A stretch of DNA of 58,223 nucleotides from Miniimonas arenae (GTDB lineage Bacteria > Actinomycetota > Actinomycetes > Actinomycetales > Beutenbergiaceae). The notes beneath the pieces were generated by a model. That model was not told the origin of the DNA, did no database searches, and worked only from the letters and a program-made list of their open reading frames with translations. The DNA lies in the NCBI RefSeq assembly GCF_006351005.1, contig NZ_VENP01000018.1:1-58223 (forward strand), read 5' to 3'. Every line of letters starts with the position of its first letter. Positions within the stretch are counted from its first letter, which is position 1. The translations under genes were made by a program, and so were the position numbers. Positions 1 to 8,336 of this stretch are shown one piece after another.

Positions 1-31
1 CAACTCGTCCGGGTACTTCTTCGGTGCTGCC

Positions 32-973
32 ATGACTCTCATCCTCCGTGAGTTGAGAGCCTCCACCGAACCCGGGGCGCTTCACACCGCCACCACCGCG
101 ACGACCACCAAGCCCCACAAGGCAGGCAAGGCCACGAGGCTCACGAAGCCCGACACGACGGTCAAGGCCACCGACCCCGAGCGGGTCCACCCCGGCGGCG
201 TCCCGCGCATCCTCAACGTGGTCCCGTCCACCGGCACCGAGACCGACTGGAGCGCCGACGACGCGCTCGAGGCCGGCCTCCTCACCGCCGTCCGCCGCCC
301 CGACGCCGTCGATCTGCGCCAAGACTGGTGGACCGTCGGCGACCAGGGCTCCACCGGCTCGTGCGTCGGCTGGGCCACGGCGGACGGCGTCGGGCGCTAC
401 CTCATGGTCACCGGCGGACGCCTCGCCTCCGACCAGCGCCTCTCGCCCCGGTTCATCTGGATGTCCTCGAAGGAGACGGACGAGTTCGACTCCCGTCCGA
501 CGTCCTTCGTCGAGGGCTCGGGCACCTCGCTCAAGTCCGCGATGGACGTGGCGCGCAAGTTCGGCTTCGCGCTCGAGACCGATCTCCCCTTCGCCATCGC
601 CACGACCATGTACCTCGGTCAGGAGAACGCGTTCTACGCGGCCGCGGCGCAGCGCCGGGTCAGCTACGTCAACCTCGACCGCGACCTGGAGAAGTGGAAG
701 GACTGGCTGCACCAGAACGGCCCGATCCTCGCCGGGCTCTCCGTGGACGAGAACTGGATGCGCCTGGGCGCCCGCGGCAAGCTCGACGCCTACGCCGGCT
801 CCCACATCTACGGCGGGCACGCGGTGTGCATCGTCGGGTACCGCAAGGACGGCACGTTCGTCGTGCGCAACTCCTGGGGCACCGGCTGGGGCGCGCACGG
901 CTTCGCCTACGTCACCCCGGCCTACCTCGAGGCGGCGTTCTACCCCGAGAGCTACGGCGCGAAGCTCTCCTAG
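32..973 (+). CDS. C1 (papain-like) cysteine peptidase, 5' end uncertain
   Basis: This 313-residue protein belongs to the papain-like C1 peptidase family. The catalytic set is visible: oxyanion Gln105 and nucleophile Cys111 in DQGSTGSCVGWA, His263 in GGHAVCIVGY, and Asn280 in VRNSWGTGWG. The first 95 residues are a Thr/Lys-rich low-complexity leader followed by a linker, with no signal peptide or membrane segment, so as written the enzyme would be cytoplasmic. Bacterial relatives of this plain domain often have unknown substrates. The ATG at 32 has no convincing Shine-Dalgarno sequence, and the frame stays open back to the window edge (ten more codons). The true start may therefore lie outside the window and add a signal or another domain. 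The family call is firm; the substrate and start are not. Confidence 0.85.
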   Translation: MTLILRELRASTEPGALHTATTATTTKPHKAGKATRLTKPDTTVKATDPERVHPGGVPRILNVVPSTGTETDWSADDALEAGLLTAVRRPDAVDLRQDWWTVGDQGSTGSCVGWATADGVGRYLMVTGGRLASDQRLSPRFIWMSSKETDEFDSRPTSFVEGSGTSLKSAMDVARKFGFALETDLPFAIATTMYLGQENAFYAAAAQRRVSYVNLDRDLEKWKDWLHQNGPILAGLSVDENWMRLGARGKLDAYAGSHIYGGHAVCIVGYRKDGTFVVRNSWGTGWGAHGFAYVTPAYLEAAFYPESYGAKLS

Positions 974-1030
974 CCGCACGACGGCGAGCCCGCCATCGCG
1001 AAGCCACTCACCTCCGCGGTGCGTCCGTCT

Positions 1031-1073
1031 CCTCCCCCGCGCGGCCGCCCCGGCCTCCGCCGCGCGGGGGAGG
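1031..1073 (+). terminator. Hairpin after the peptidase gene
   Basis: Perfect 14-bp arms (1031-1044 and 1060-1073, CCTCCCCCGCGCGG and its complement) enclose a 15-nt loop, 58 bases after the peptidase stop. There is no T-tract, as is usual for GC-rich actinobacterial hairpins. It probably separates the peptidase from the two-component operon. Confidence 0.55.
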
Positions 1074-1094
1074 TCCCGCCCGCCGTCGGCTGGC

Positions 1095-1106
1095 TAGGTT
1101 GGGCTC
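1095..1106 (+). promoter_or_regulatory. Putative leaderless -10 element of the sensor kinase
   Basis: TAGGTT (1095-1100) ends exactly six bases before the GTG at 1107. This TANNNT-N6-start spacing recurs at several genes here and fits transcription starting at the initiation codon. No clear -35 was seen. Confidence 0.45.
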
Positions 1107-2516
1107 GTGCCCACCGTCGACGCCCACGCCGCGCAGGCGGGGCCTGACGTGCGCAGCCCGGCCCCGACCCCGCCGCCCGCACGCCCGCGTCCCGCGACCG
1201 ATCCCCCACCCGCCGCCGACCCGGAGTCAGCGGCGTGGCGCCGTCCGCCCGCGTCGCCCGAGGAGCGCCACAGCGACGCCCTCGCCGCGGGCCTGCTGTG
1301 CGCCGTCGGGATCCTCTCGCTCCTGCTCACCCGCACGTACGGGCTGTACGGGCAGGACGCCGCACCGCTCGCGCTCGCGGCCCCCCTCGTGCTGGCAGCG
1401 ATCGCGCCGCTCGCGGTGCGCCGCCGGTGGCCGAGCGCCGTCGCGGTCGCCGTCGCGGCGGTGTTCATCGCGGCGGGCGAGCTCTCCGTCCCGGAGACCC
1501 TCATCCTCAACGTCGCGCTGTTCTGCGCGCTCTACACCGTGGGCGCGTGGGAGCCGGACCGCCGGCGCGCCACCTGGACGCGCGGCGGCATCGTCGCCGT
1601 CATGGCCGTGTGGTTGTTCCTCTCGTTCTTCCGGGCCACGACCCAGGACGTGGACCTCGGCCTGCCCGGCAGCGCCCTCGGCGCGCTGACCCCGACCGCG
1701 GCGTTCTGGCTCCAGCAGGTGCTCATCAACGTCCTGTACTTCGCCGGCGCATGGTGGTTCGGCAACACCGCGTGGAGCTCCGCGCGGCAGCGCGCCCTCA
1801 TCGAGCACCGCACCGAGCAGCTCGCGCAGGCGCAGGCCCGCGCGGCCCGTCAGGCCGTCACGATCGAACGGCTCCGGATCGCGCGCGAGCTGCACGACGC
1901 CGTCGCCCACCACGTCTCCCTCATGGGCGTCCAGGCCGCGGCGGCGCGTGCCCTGCTCCCCCGCGACGCCCCGGCGCAGTCGACGCAGGCCTCCAGAGAC
2001 CAGCTCACGGCGCTCGAGGACTCCGCACGCTCCGCCGTCGCCGAGCTCTACCAGCTGCTCGGGACCCTGCGGGACGAGGAGGCCGAGCACGACGCCGCGG
2101 GCGACTCCGCCTCCGCCTCCCTCTCCCTGGCCGACCTCGCCCCGCTCGTCGCCGACGCCGAGGCCGCCGGCCTGCACGTGTCCGTGACCGAGGTCGGCGA
2201 GCCACGCCCGCTGCCGCCGCTCGTCGGTCTCAACCTCTTCCGCATCGCGCAGGAGTCGCTCACGAACGTCGCCAAGCACGCCGGCCCCGGCACCCGGACG
2301 CGGATCGCGGTGCGCTACCTGCCCGGCGCGGTCGAGCTCGAGGTCAGCGACGACGGCCGCGGCCGCCCCGGTCCCCCGCCCGCCGGCGGCGGGCTCGGCC
2401 AGCGCGGCATGCGCGAACGCGTCGCCAGCATGCGCGGCGAGCTCCTCGCCGAGCCGCGCTCGGGCTCGGGCTACGTCGTGCGCGCCCGCGTCCCGCTCGA
2501 GGGGAGCCGGCCGTGA
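1107..2516 (+). CDS. Sensor histidine kinase, NarL/DesK class (HisKA_3)
   Basis: This is a 469-residue membrane histidine kinase. A proline-rich N-terminus (about 1-50) is followed by a hydrophobic region of five or six membrane segments (about 55-225). The HisKA_3 dimerisation domain has its phospho-acceptor His263 in IARELHDAVAHH. The HATPase_c domain shows the N-box NLFRIAQESLTNVAKHA and G-boxes DDGRG and GGGLGQRGM. There is no extracytoplasmic sensor domain, so the signal is probably sensed in or near the membrane. The GTG start is supported by a -10 hexamer six bases upstream. The stop overlaps the GTG of the response regulator (GTGA), so the two form a co-translated pair. The ligand cannot be read from the sequence. 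Confidence 0.9.
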   Translation: MPTVDAHAAQAGPDVRSPAPTPPPARPRPATDPPPAADPESAAWRRPPASPEERHSDALAAGLLCAVGILSLLLTRTYGLYGQDAAPLALAAPLVLAAIAPLAVRRRWPSAVAVAVAAVFIAAGELSVPETLILNVALFCALYTVGAWEPDRRRATWTRGGIVAVMAVWLFLSFFRATTQDVDLGLPGSALGALTPTAAFWLQQVLINVLYFAGAWWFGNTAWSSARQRALIEHRTEQLAQAQARAARQAVTIERLRIARELHDAVAHHVSLMGVQAAAARALLPRDAPAQSTQASRDQLTALEDSARSAVAELYQLLGTLRDEEAEHDAAGDSASASLSLADLAPLVADAEAAGLHVSVTEVGEPRPLPPLVGLNLFRIAQESLTNVAKHAGPGTRTRIAVRYLPGAVELEVSDDGRGRPGPPPAGGGLGQRGMRERVASMRGELLAEPRSGSGYVVRARVPLEGSRP

Positions 2517-3259
2517 CCACCCCCGCGACGCACGACGGCGAGCCCACCCCCCGCGATCGCGTCACCGTGGTCCTCGTCGACGACCACGCGCTCATGCGCG
2601 AGGGCATCCGCACGATCCTGCAGGCGCAGGGCGACCTCGACGTCGTGGGGCAGGCCGGCACCGGCGAGGAGGCCCTCGCGGTGGTGCGCCGCACCCGCCC
2701 CGACGTCGTCTGCATGGACGTGGAGATGCCCGGCATGGGCGGGCTCGAGGCGACCCGACGACTCGTCGCCGACCCCGACGTCGACGCCCGCATCCTCGTC
2801 CTGACCACCTTCGAGCGTGAGGACTACCTGCTCGCGGCCCTTCGGGCCGGGGCGAGCGGCTTCCTGCTCAAGAACTCCCGGCCGGAGCAGCTCGCCGACG
2901 GCATCCGCGCGGTCGCGGCGGGCGAGGCGCTGCTGTCCCCGGAGGTCACGCGCGCGGTGATCGAGCGCGCGGTCGCGGCCGAGCGCACGACGGCGAGCGC
3001 ACCTCGGGAGGTCGGCTCGCCGTCGTCCGCGCTGCCGTCCGCGCTGAGCCCGCAGGCGCTGGTCGTCCCGCTCACCGAGCGCGAGCTCGAGGTGCTGCGC
3101 CTCGTGGCGCGCGGGCTGTCGAACGAGGAGATCGCCGCCGAGCTCGTGGTGGGCCGGGCGACGGTCAAGACGCACGTGTCGAACCTGCTCGCCAAGCTCG
3201 GGTTGCGCGACCGCGTCCAGGCCGTGGCCTACGCGTTCCGCGCCGGCCTCGCCGACTGA
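2513..3259 (+). CDS. LuxR/NarL-family response regulator
   Basis: This is the 248-residue partner of the kinase just upstream. The receiver domain (about 17-135) has the acidic pair in LVDDHALMREG and phospho-acceptor Asp69 in CMDVEMPG. A linker of about 40 residues rich in Ser, Pro and Ala leads to a C-terminal LuxR helix-turn-helix (LTERELEVLRLVARGLSNEEI ... VGRATVKTHVSNLLAKLG). Translation most likely begins at the GTG at 2513, inside the kinase stop codon. The open frame continues far upstream, but only as the shadow of the kinase gene. It ends 10 bases before the convergent ramB stop. Its targets are unknown; autoregulation or control of a nearby transporter is typical of the class. Confidence 0.9.
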   Translation: MTTPATHDGEPTPRDRVTVVLVDDHALMREGIRTILQAQGDLDVVGQAGTGEEALAVVRRTRPDVVCMDVEMPGMGGLEATRRLVADPDVDARILVLTTFEREDYLLAALRAGASGFLLKNSRPEQLADGIRAVAAGEALLSPEVTRAVIERAVAAERTTASAPREVGSPSSALPSALSPQALVVPLTERELEVLRLVARGLSNEEIAAELVVGRATVKTHVSNLLAKLGLRDRVQAVAYAFRAGLAD

Positions 3260-3269
3260 CCCGAGCCGC

Positions 3270-4859
3270 TCACTCCCGCGGCGCGTGCGCCTCGAGGAAC
3301 TGGTACACCTCGGTCGTGTCGACGCCCGGGAACGACCCGGTCGGCAGTGCCGCGAGCAGGCTCGTCGGCGTGCGCGCCGAGGGCCAGGCCGCGTCGCGCC
3401 AGCGGCGCTCGAGCTGCTCGGGCGGTCGGCGGCAGCACGCCTCGTCGGGGCAGCGCGACTTCGTCCGGTGCGGCGTCTCACGGCCGCGGAACCACTTGAC
3501 CTGGTCGAACGGCACCCCGACCGAGACCGAGTACTCCCCCTCCTTGGCCTTCTCCACCCGCGAGGTGCACCAGTAGGTGCCGGTCGGGGTGTCGGTGTAC
3601 TGGTACCAGGGGCTGTACCGGTCGTCGACGTCGAACACCGTGCGCGCCGTCCAGAACCGGCACACCGTGGTGCCCTCGATCGCGCCGAGCGCGTCCGAGG
3701 GGAACCGGACGGCGTCGTTCTCGTACGCCTTGATGATCGTGCCGGACTCGTGGACCTTCATGAAGTGCACCGGGATGCCCAGGTGCGAGGTCGCGAGGTT
3801 GGTGAACCGGTGCGCGGCGGTCTCGTACGACACGGCGAAGTGGTCGCGCAGCTCCTCCATCGAGATGCGCCGCGCCGCCTTGGCCTCCGTGAGGTACCGC
3901 ACCGTGACCGTCTCCGGCAGCAGGATCGCGGCCGTGAGGTAGTTCGTCTGGATGCGCTGGCGCAGGAACTCCGGGTAGTCGGCCGGCTCGGCGTGCTCGA
4001 GGATCCGGCTCGCGAGCGCCTGCAGGATCGGCGAGCGCGAGTCGCGCGCCGGCGAGTTCTCGGTCGGCAGGTAGATCCGCCCGTGCTCGCGGTCGGTCAC
4101 CGACCGGGTGGAGTGCGGCAGGTCGCTCACGTAGTGCAGCGAGTAGCCGAGGTGGTGGGCGATGTCCGCGACGAGCTGGTGCGAGACGGGTCCTCCGGTG
4201 TGCCCCACGGCGTCGAGCAGCTCGCCCGCCACGCGCTCGAGGTCGGCGAAGTAGTTGCCCCGCTCGCGCATCTCCGCGCGCAGCACGGCGTTCGCGCGGC
4301 GCGCCTCCTCGGGCGTCGCCGCGCGCTCGGAGTGCAGGTGCACGATCTCGCGGTGCAGGGCGAGCATCGCGCGCAGCACCTCGTCGCTCGTGCCCTTGCC
4401 CACGCGGAACGGCCGCACCCCGAGCGCCGCGAACACGCCGCCGCGCTGCGCGCGCTCGACCTCGATCTCCAGGCGCGCCCGGGCGTTGGGGGCCTGGGGC
4501 TTCATGAGGTCGTCGACCGTGGTGCCGAGCGCCTGCGCGATGGACCGGAGCATCGAGAGCTTGGGCTCGCGGTGTCCGTTCTCGATCGCGGACAGCTGCG
4601 ACGGCGCGCGGTCGACCGCCTCCGCGAGCTGGCTCAGCGTGAGACCGGCGCGGGTGCGCCGGTCCCGGATCCGAGCGCCGATCGTGAGGGCGTCGACGTC
4701 GTCGGGATCGGTGGCCGACGGCGAGGGCAGCGGACGCGGCAGGCCCGCCCGGGGGTTGGTGGCGGCGGGCGGGCGGCCCGAGCCGGTGCGTGCCGGCGCG
4801 GCTGTCGTCGCCGTCTGCGGCCGGGAAACTCTCGCGATCCTGCGGTCCACGGTGACCAT
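3270..4859 (-). CDS. ramB: RamB-type regulator of acetate metabolism (XRE + ScfR domains)
   Basis: This 529-residue regulator has an XRE helix-turn-helix near residues 60-118 ([20 protein letters not shown] ... [14 protein letters not shown]). A long IrrE-like middle region follows, in which the HExxH metal motif is absent. The C-terminal short-chain-fatty-acid regulator region contains several Cys ([21 protein letters not shown]). In corynebacteria RamB controls the glyoxylate shunt and acetate genes, and here it is divergent from aceA-aceB, which strongly supports the name. An upstream in-frame ATG at 4907 exists. I prefer the ATG at 4859 because a GATCCT hexamer sits exactly six bases before it, and the longer version would overlap the inverted repeat at 4898-4915. 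The N-terminal 55 residues are low-complexity. Confidence 0.88.
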   Translation of the reverse strand: MVTVDRRIARVSRPQTATTAAPARTGSGRPPAATNPRAGLPRPLPSPSATDPDDVDALTIGARIRDRRTRAGLTLSQLAEAVDRAPSQLSAIENGHREPKLSMLRSIAQALGTTVDDLMKPQAPNARARLEIEVERAQRGGVFAALGVRPFRVGKGTSDEVLRAMLALHREIVHLHSERAATPEEARRANAVLRAEMRERGNYFADLERVAGELLDAVGHTGGPVSHQLVADIAHHLGYSLHYVSDLPHSTRSVTDREHGRIYLPTENSPARDSRSPILQALASRILEHAEPADYPEFLRQRIQTNYLTAAILLPETVTVRYLTEAKAARRISMEELRDHFAVSYETAAHRFTNLATSHLGIPVHFMKVHESGTIIKAYENDAVRFPSDALGAIEGTTVCRFWTARTVFDVDDRYSPWYQYTDTPTGTYWCTSRVEKAKEGEYSVSVGVPFDQVKWFRGRETPHRTKSRCPDEACCRRPPEQLERRWRDAAWPSARTPTSLLAALPTGSFPGVDTTEVYQFLEAHAPRE

Positions 4860-4896
4860 GACTCGAGGATCACACGGGCCCCGGTTCCCGTCCAGC

Positions 4897-5010
4897 CGAA
4901 GAACCACGATTCTTCCCGCCGCCCGACCGCCTCGAGGCGCGCTTCGCCGTCGGGTGCGACGGAGGGCCGAGCAGGACCACGCTTCTTCGTCTCGCGAGAA
5001 CCACGTCGAA
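4897..5010. promoter_or_regulatory. Candidate RamB operator region between ramB and aceA
   Basis: Three direct copies of AGRACCACG lie at 4900-4908, 4973-4981 and 4997-5005. The first is embedded in an exact inverted repeat, GAAGAA-N6-TTCTTC (4898-4915). A 10-bp palindrome TCTCGCGAGA occupies 4990-4999 and overlaps the third copy. Repeats of this kind in the divergent promoter region of a regulator and its target are good operator candidates. Assignment to RamB rests on position; the sequence does not obviously match the AT-rich corynebacterial RamB box. Confidence 0.45.
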
Positions 5011-5031
5011 CCTTCCCCACCGCCCCCCGGG

Positions 5032-5047
5032 CGTGACAGGCGTCACA
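5032..5047. promoter_or_regulatory. CRP/GlxR-type binding site upstream of aceA
   Basis: CGTGACAGGCGTCACA matches the CRP-family consensus TGTGA-N6-TCACA at nine of ten fixed positions, and its inner core GTGA-N6-TCAC is perfectly symmetric. It lies 39 bases before the aceA ATG, about where a -35 region would be. GlxR is known to control aceA and aceB in Corynebacterium, which supports the reading. Confidence 0.6.
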
Positions 5048-5085
5048 CGCTCGAGGCTGGAGCTCCCACCGATGAAGGAGGAGCC

Positions 5086-6411
5086 ATGAGCACGAACCAC
5101 CCCGGCGACCAGTCCCAGACCGCGGCCGAGCTCGAGCTGGAGTGGCGCGCCGACGCCCGCTGGGAGGGCATCCGCCGCGACTACACCGCGCAGGACGTCG
5201 TCGACCTGCGCGGGCCGGTCCGCGAGGAGCGCACGCTGGCGCGCCGCGGCGCCGAACGGCTCTGGCGGCAGCTGCGCCGCAACTCCGGCCAGGCGGCCTC
5301 CCCCATGGCCGAGCCGACCTGGACGGCCGCGCTCGGCGCGCTCACCGGCAACCAGGCGGTGCAGCAGGTCCGGGCCGGCCTGCAGGCGATCTACCTCTCC
5401 GGCTGGCAGGTCGCCGCCGATGCCAACCTGTCCGGCCAGACCTACCCCGACCAGTCCCTGTACCCCGCGAACTCGGTGCCCGCCGTCGTGCGCCGGATCA
5501 ACAACGCGCTGCTGCGGGCCGGCCAGATCGAGGGCACCGACGGCGACGTCGCCGACTGGATGGCGCCGATCGTCGCCGACGCCGAGGCCGGCTTCGGCGG
5601 CCCGCTGAACGCCTACGAGCTCATGCACCAGATGATCGAGGCGGGCGCCGCGGGCGTGCACTTCGAGGACCAGCTCGCGAGCGAGAAGAAGTGCGGTCAC
5701 ATGGGCGGCAAGGTCCTCGTGCCGACGTCGCAGCACGTGCGCACGCTGAACGCGGCGCGCCTCGCGGCCGACGTCGCCGGCGTGCCAACCATCGTCATCG
5801 CTCGCACCGACGCGCTCGCCGCGACCCTGATCACGTCCGACCACGACGAGCGCGACGCGCCCTTCGTCACGGGCGAGCGCACGGCCGAGGGCTTCTACAA
5901 GGTGCGCAACGGGCTGGAGCCGGTGATCGCGCGCGGGCTCGCCTACGCCGAGTACGCCGACCTCATCTGGGTCGAGACCGGAACGCCCGACCTCGACGCC
6001 GCGCGCCAGTTCGCCGAGGCCATCCAGGCCCGCTTCCCGGGCAAGCAGATGGCGTACAACTGCTCGCCGTCGTTCAACTGGCGCGCGCACCTGGACGACG
6101 CGACGATCGCGCGGTTCCAGCGCGAGCTCGCCGCGATGGGCTACGCGTTCCAGTTCATCACCCTCGCGGGCTTCCACGCGCTCAACCACTCGATGTTCGA
6201 GCTCGCCCGCGGCTACCGGGACCGCCAGATGTCGGCGTACGTCGAGCTGCAGGAGGCCGAGTTCGCCTCCGAGCCCTTCGGCTACACGGCCACGCGCCAC
6301 CAGCGCGAGGTCGGCACGGGCTACTTCGACGCGATCGCGACGGCGCTCAACCCCGCCAGCGCCACGCTCGCGCTCGTCGGCTCGACCGAGGAGGAGCAGT
6401 TCCAGCACTGA
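5086..6411 (+). CDS. aceA: Isocitrate lyase
   Basis: Isocitrate lyase cleaves isocitrate to succinate and glyoxylate, the first step of the glyoxylate shunt. The 441-residue protein has the normal bacterial length. It carries the catalytic loop KKCGHMGGK (nucleophilic Cys203), the upstream [11 protein letters not shown] and AGVHFEDQ motifs, and the late substrate motif NCSPSFNW. The ATG at 5086 is chosen because of the strong AAGGAGGAG Shine-Dalgarno sequence a few bases upstream, although the frame is open much further back. It is divergent from ramB and lies 95 bases before aceB in the same direction. A CRP/GlxR-type site and candidate RamB repeats precede it, so control by carbon source and acetate is expected. 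Confidence 0.97.
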   Translation: MSTNHPGDQSQTAAELELEWRADARWEGIRRDYTAQDVVDLRGPVREERTLARRGAERLWRQLRRNSGQAASPMAEPTWTAALGALTGNQAVQQVRAGLQAIYLSGWQVAADANLSGQTYPDQSLYPANSVPAVVRRINNALLRAGQIEGTDGDVADWMAPIVADAEAGFGGPLNAYELMHQMIEAGAAGVHFEDQLASEKKCGHMGGKVLVPTSQHVRTLNAARLAADVAGVPTIVIARTDALAATLITSDHDERDAPFVTGERTAEGFYKVRNGLEPVIARGLAYAEYADLIWVETGTPDLDAARQFAEAIQARFPGKQMAYNCSPSFNWRAHLDDATIARFQRELAAMGYAFQFITLAGFHALNHSMFELARGYRDRQMSAYVELQEAEFASEPFGYTATRHQREVGTGYFDAIATALNPASATLALVGSTEEEQFQH

Positions 6412-6433
6412 CCCGCACGGGACATCTCCTCCC

Positions 6434-6469
6434 TGCCACCTCTGCCACCTCTGCCACCTCTGCCACCTC
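6434..6469. repeat. 9-bp tandem repeat, four copies, between aceA and aceB
   Basis: Four exact consecutive copies of TGCCACCTC occupy 6434-6469 in the 95-bp aceA-aceB gap, followed by a degenerate copy. The repeat is noncoding and pyrimidine-rich on this strand. It could vary in copy number between strains and alter the intercistronic spacing. Confidence 0.85.
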
Positions 6470-6506
6470 CGACACCACTGCCACCACACCGCGAAGGACA
6501 CCCACC

Positions 6507-8231
6507 ATGACCACGACGATGACCCGCTCGGGCCCCGGCCCTGCGTCGGCAACCCGCCCGACGGCAAGCCCGACGACCCGCGCCGTCCCGCCGGAGTGCG
6601 AGGGCCTCACCCCGCCGGACGCGGACACCTACCGCGACCGGATCGAGATCGCCGGCGAGCTCGGCGAGCGCTACGAGGAGATCCTCACCCCGGCGGCGCT
6701 GGACTTCCTCGCCCTGCTGCACGCGCGGTTCGCCTACCGCCGGTGCGAGGTGCTCGGCGCCCGGCAGGCCCGGCGCGCCAAGATCGCCGGCGGCGCCAAC
6801 CCGCACTTCGACCCCGCCACCGAGCACATCCGCACGGACCCGACGTGGCGCGTCGCGCCGCCCGCGCCCGGCCTGGTGGACCGCCGCGTGGAGATCACGG
6901 GCCCGACCGACCGGAAGATGGCCATCAACGCCCTCAACTCCGGCGCGAAGGTCTGGCTCGCGGACCAGGAGGACGCGACCAGCCCCACGTGGTCGGGCGT
7001 CGTCGAGGGTCAGCTCACGCTGCGCGACTTCCTGCGGGGCGACCTCGAGTACACCTCGCCCGAGGGCAAGGAGTACCGCGTCACCGTGCCGGCGGAGCAG
7101 ACGCCCACGATCGTCATGCGGCCCCGCGGCTGGCACCTGGTCGAGAAGCACCTCGTCCACCTCGACGCGGACGGCGTGCGCCGCCCGGCCTCGGGCTCGC
7201 TCGTCGACTTCGGCCTGTACGCCTTCCACAACGCCCGCGCTCTCGTCGACGCCGGCCGCGGACCGTACTTCTACCTGCCCAAGCTCGAGTCCCCGGCCGA
7301 GGCGCGGCTGTGGAACGACGTCTTTGTCCTCGCGCAGGAGGAGCTCGGGCTGCCACGCGGCACGATCCGCGCCACGGTGCTCATCGAGACGATCCATGCC
7401 GCGTTCTGCATGGAGGAGATCCTCTACGAGCTGCGCGAGCACTGCTCGGGGCTCAACGCGGGGCGCTGGGACTACCTGTTCTCCATCATCAAGACCTTCC
7501 GCGACCGCGGTGGCCGGTGGATCCTGCCCGACCGGTCCGCCCTCACCATGACCGTGCCCTTCATGCGGGCCTACACCGAGCTGCTCGTGCAGACGTGCCA
7601 CAAGCGCGGCGCGATGGCGATCGGCGGCATGAGCGCCTTCATCCCCAACCGGCGCGACCCCGAGGCGACCGCCCGCGCACTGGCCGCCGTCGCCGCGGAC
7701 AAGCGGCGCGAGGCCGGCGACGGCTTCGACGGCACCTGGGTGGCGCACCCGGACCTCATCGAGACGGCGCGCGCCGAGCTCGACGCGGTGCTCGGCGACC
7801 GGCCCAACCAGCTGGACCGGCAGCGCCCCGACGTCCACGTGGGCGCGAGCGACCTGCTCTCCCTCGACTGCCCCGGCGCCATCACGGACGCGGGCGTGCG
7901 GGCGAACACCTCGGTCGCGCTGCGCTACCTGGCCGCCTGGCTGGGCGGGCTGGGCGCCGTCGCCATCGACGGGCTGATGGAGGACGCGGCCACCGCCGAG
8001 ATCTCCCGCTCCCAGCTGTGGCAGTGGCGCACCCAGGGGTGCACGACGGCGGAGGGCACCCTGGTCGACGACGCGCACCTGGACGCGGTGCTCGACGACG
8101 TGCTCGCCGCTCTGCCGCGCACCGACGGCGACCGCCTGGACGACGCCGCGCGGCTGATGCGCGAGCTCGTCCACGCGGAGGACTTCCCGTCCTTCCTCAC
8201 GCTGCCGGCGTACTCGCGCTACCTCGCCTGA
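6507..8231 (+). CDS. aceB: Malate synthase A
   Basis: Malate synthase A condenses glyoxylate with acetyl-CoA to give malate, the second step of the glyoxylate shunt. The 574-residue protein matches the A-type enzyme, slightly longer because of a Thr/Pro/Ala-rich N-terminal tail of about 40 residues. Family motifs are clear: KMAINALNSGAKVWLADQED, FYLPKLES, LNAGRWDYLFSIIKTFRDRG near residue 320, and MGGMSAFIPNRRDPEAT-like text (AIGGMSAFIPNRRD). The ATG at 6507 follows a weak GAAGGA sequence; the longer open frame upstream is a shadow of aceA. It is probably transcribed with aceA and ends 29 bases before a strong hairpin. Confidence 0.97.
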   Translation: MTTTMTRSGPGPASATRPTASPTTRAVPPECEGLTPPDADTYRDRIEIAGELGERYEEILTPAALDFLALLHARFAYRRCEVLGARQARRAKIAGGANPHFDPATEHIRTDPTWRVAPPAPGLVDRRVEITGPTDRKMAINALNSGAKVWLADQEDATSPTWSGVVEGQLTLRDFLRGDLEYTSPEGKEYRVTVPAEQTPTIVMRPRGWHLVEKHLVHLDADGVRRPASGSLVDFGLYAFHNARALVDAGRGPYFYLPKLESPAEARLWNDVFVLAQEELGLPRGTIRATVLIETIHAAFCMEEILYELREHCSGLNAGRWDYLFSIIKTFRDRGGRWILPDRSALTMTVPFMRAYTELLVQTCHKRGAMAIGGMSAFIPNRRDPEATARALAAVAADKRREAGDGFDGTWVAHPDLIETARAELDAVLGDRPNQLDRQRPDVHVGASDLLSLDCPGAITDAGVRANTSVALRYLAAWLGGLGAVAIDGLMEDAATAEISRSQLWQWRTQGCTTAEGTLVDDAHLDAVLDDVLAALPRTDGDRLDDAARLMRELVHAEDFPSFLTLPAYSRYLA

Positions 8232-8260
8232 GCCGGCGCGTTCACGCACGCGCTGCACCG

Positions 8261-8303
8261 ATCCGCCGCGTGGCCGAGAGAAGATCTCGGCCACGCGGCG
8301 GAT
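8261..8303 (+). terminator. Perfect 19-bp hairpin after aceB
   Basis: Arms 8261-8279 and 8285-8303 are exact complements (beginning ATCCGCCGCGTGGCC) around the loop GAAGA. It lies 29 bases after the aceB stop and 33 bases before the next start. No T-tract follows. It is best read as the terminator of aceA-aceB. Confidence 0.75.
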
Positions 8304-8324
8304 CCGCACCCGGGGGCGCCTGCG

Positions 8325-8336
8325 TAGCGTCGAGGC
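8325..8336 (+). promoter_or_regulatory. Putative leaderless -10 element of the ABC ATPase gene
   Basis: TAGCGT (8325-8330) ends six bases before the ATG at 8337. It is the same hexamer and spacing as at 24820-24831, and sits just beyond the preceding hairpin. Confidence 0.45.

Noticed and set aside
1235-2512. Upstream extension of the first response regulator
   Set aside because: The extension is an Arg/Pro-rich shadow of the kinase gene; the GTG at 2513 overlapping the kinase stop gives a normal-length regulator.
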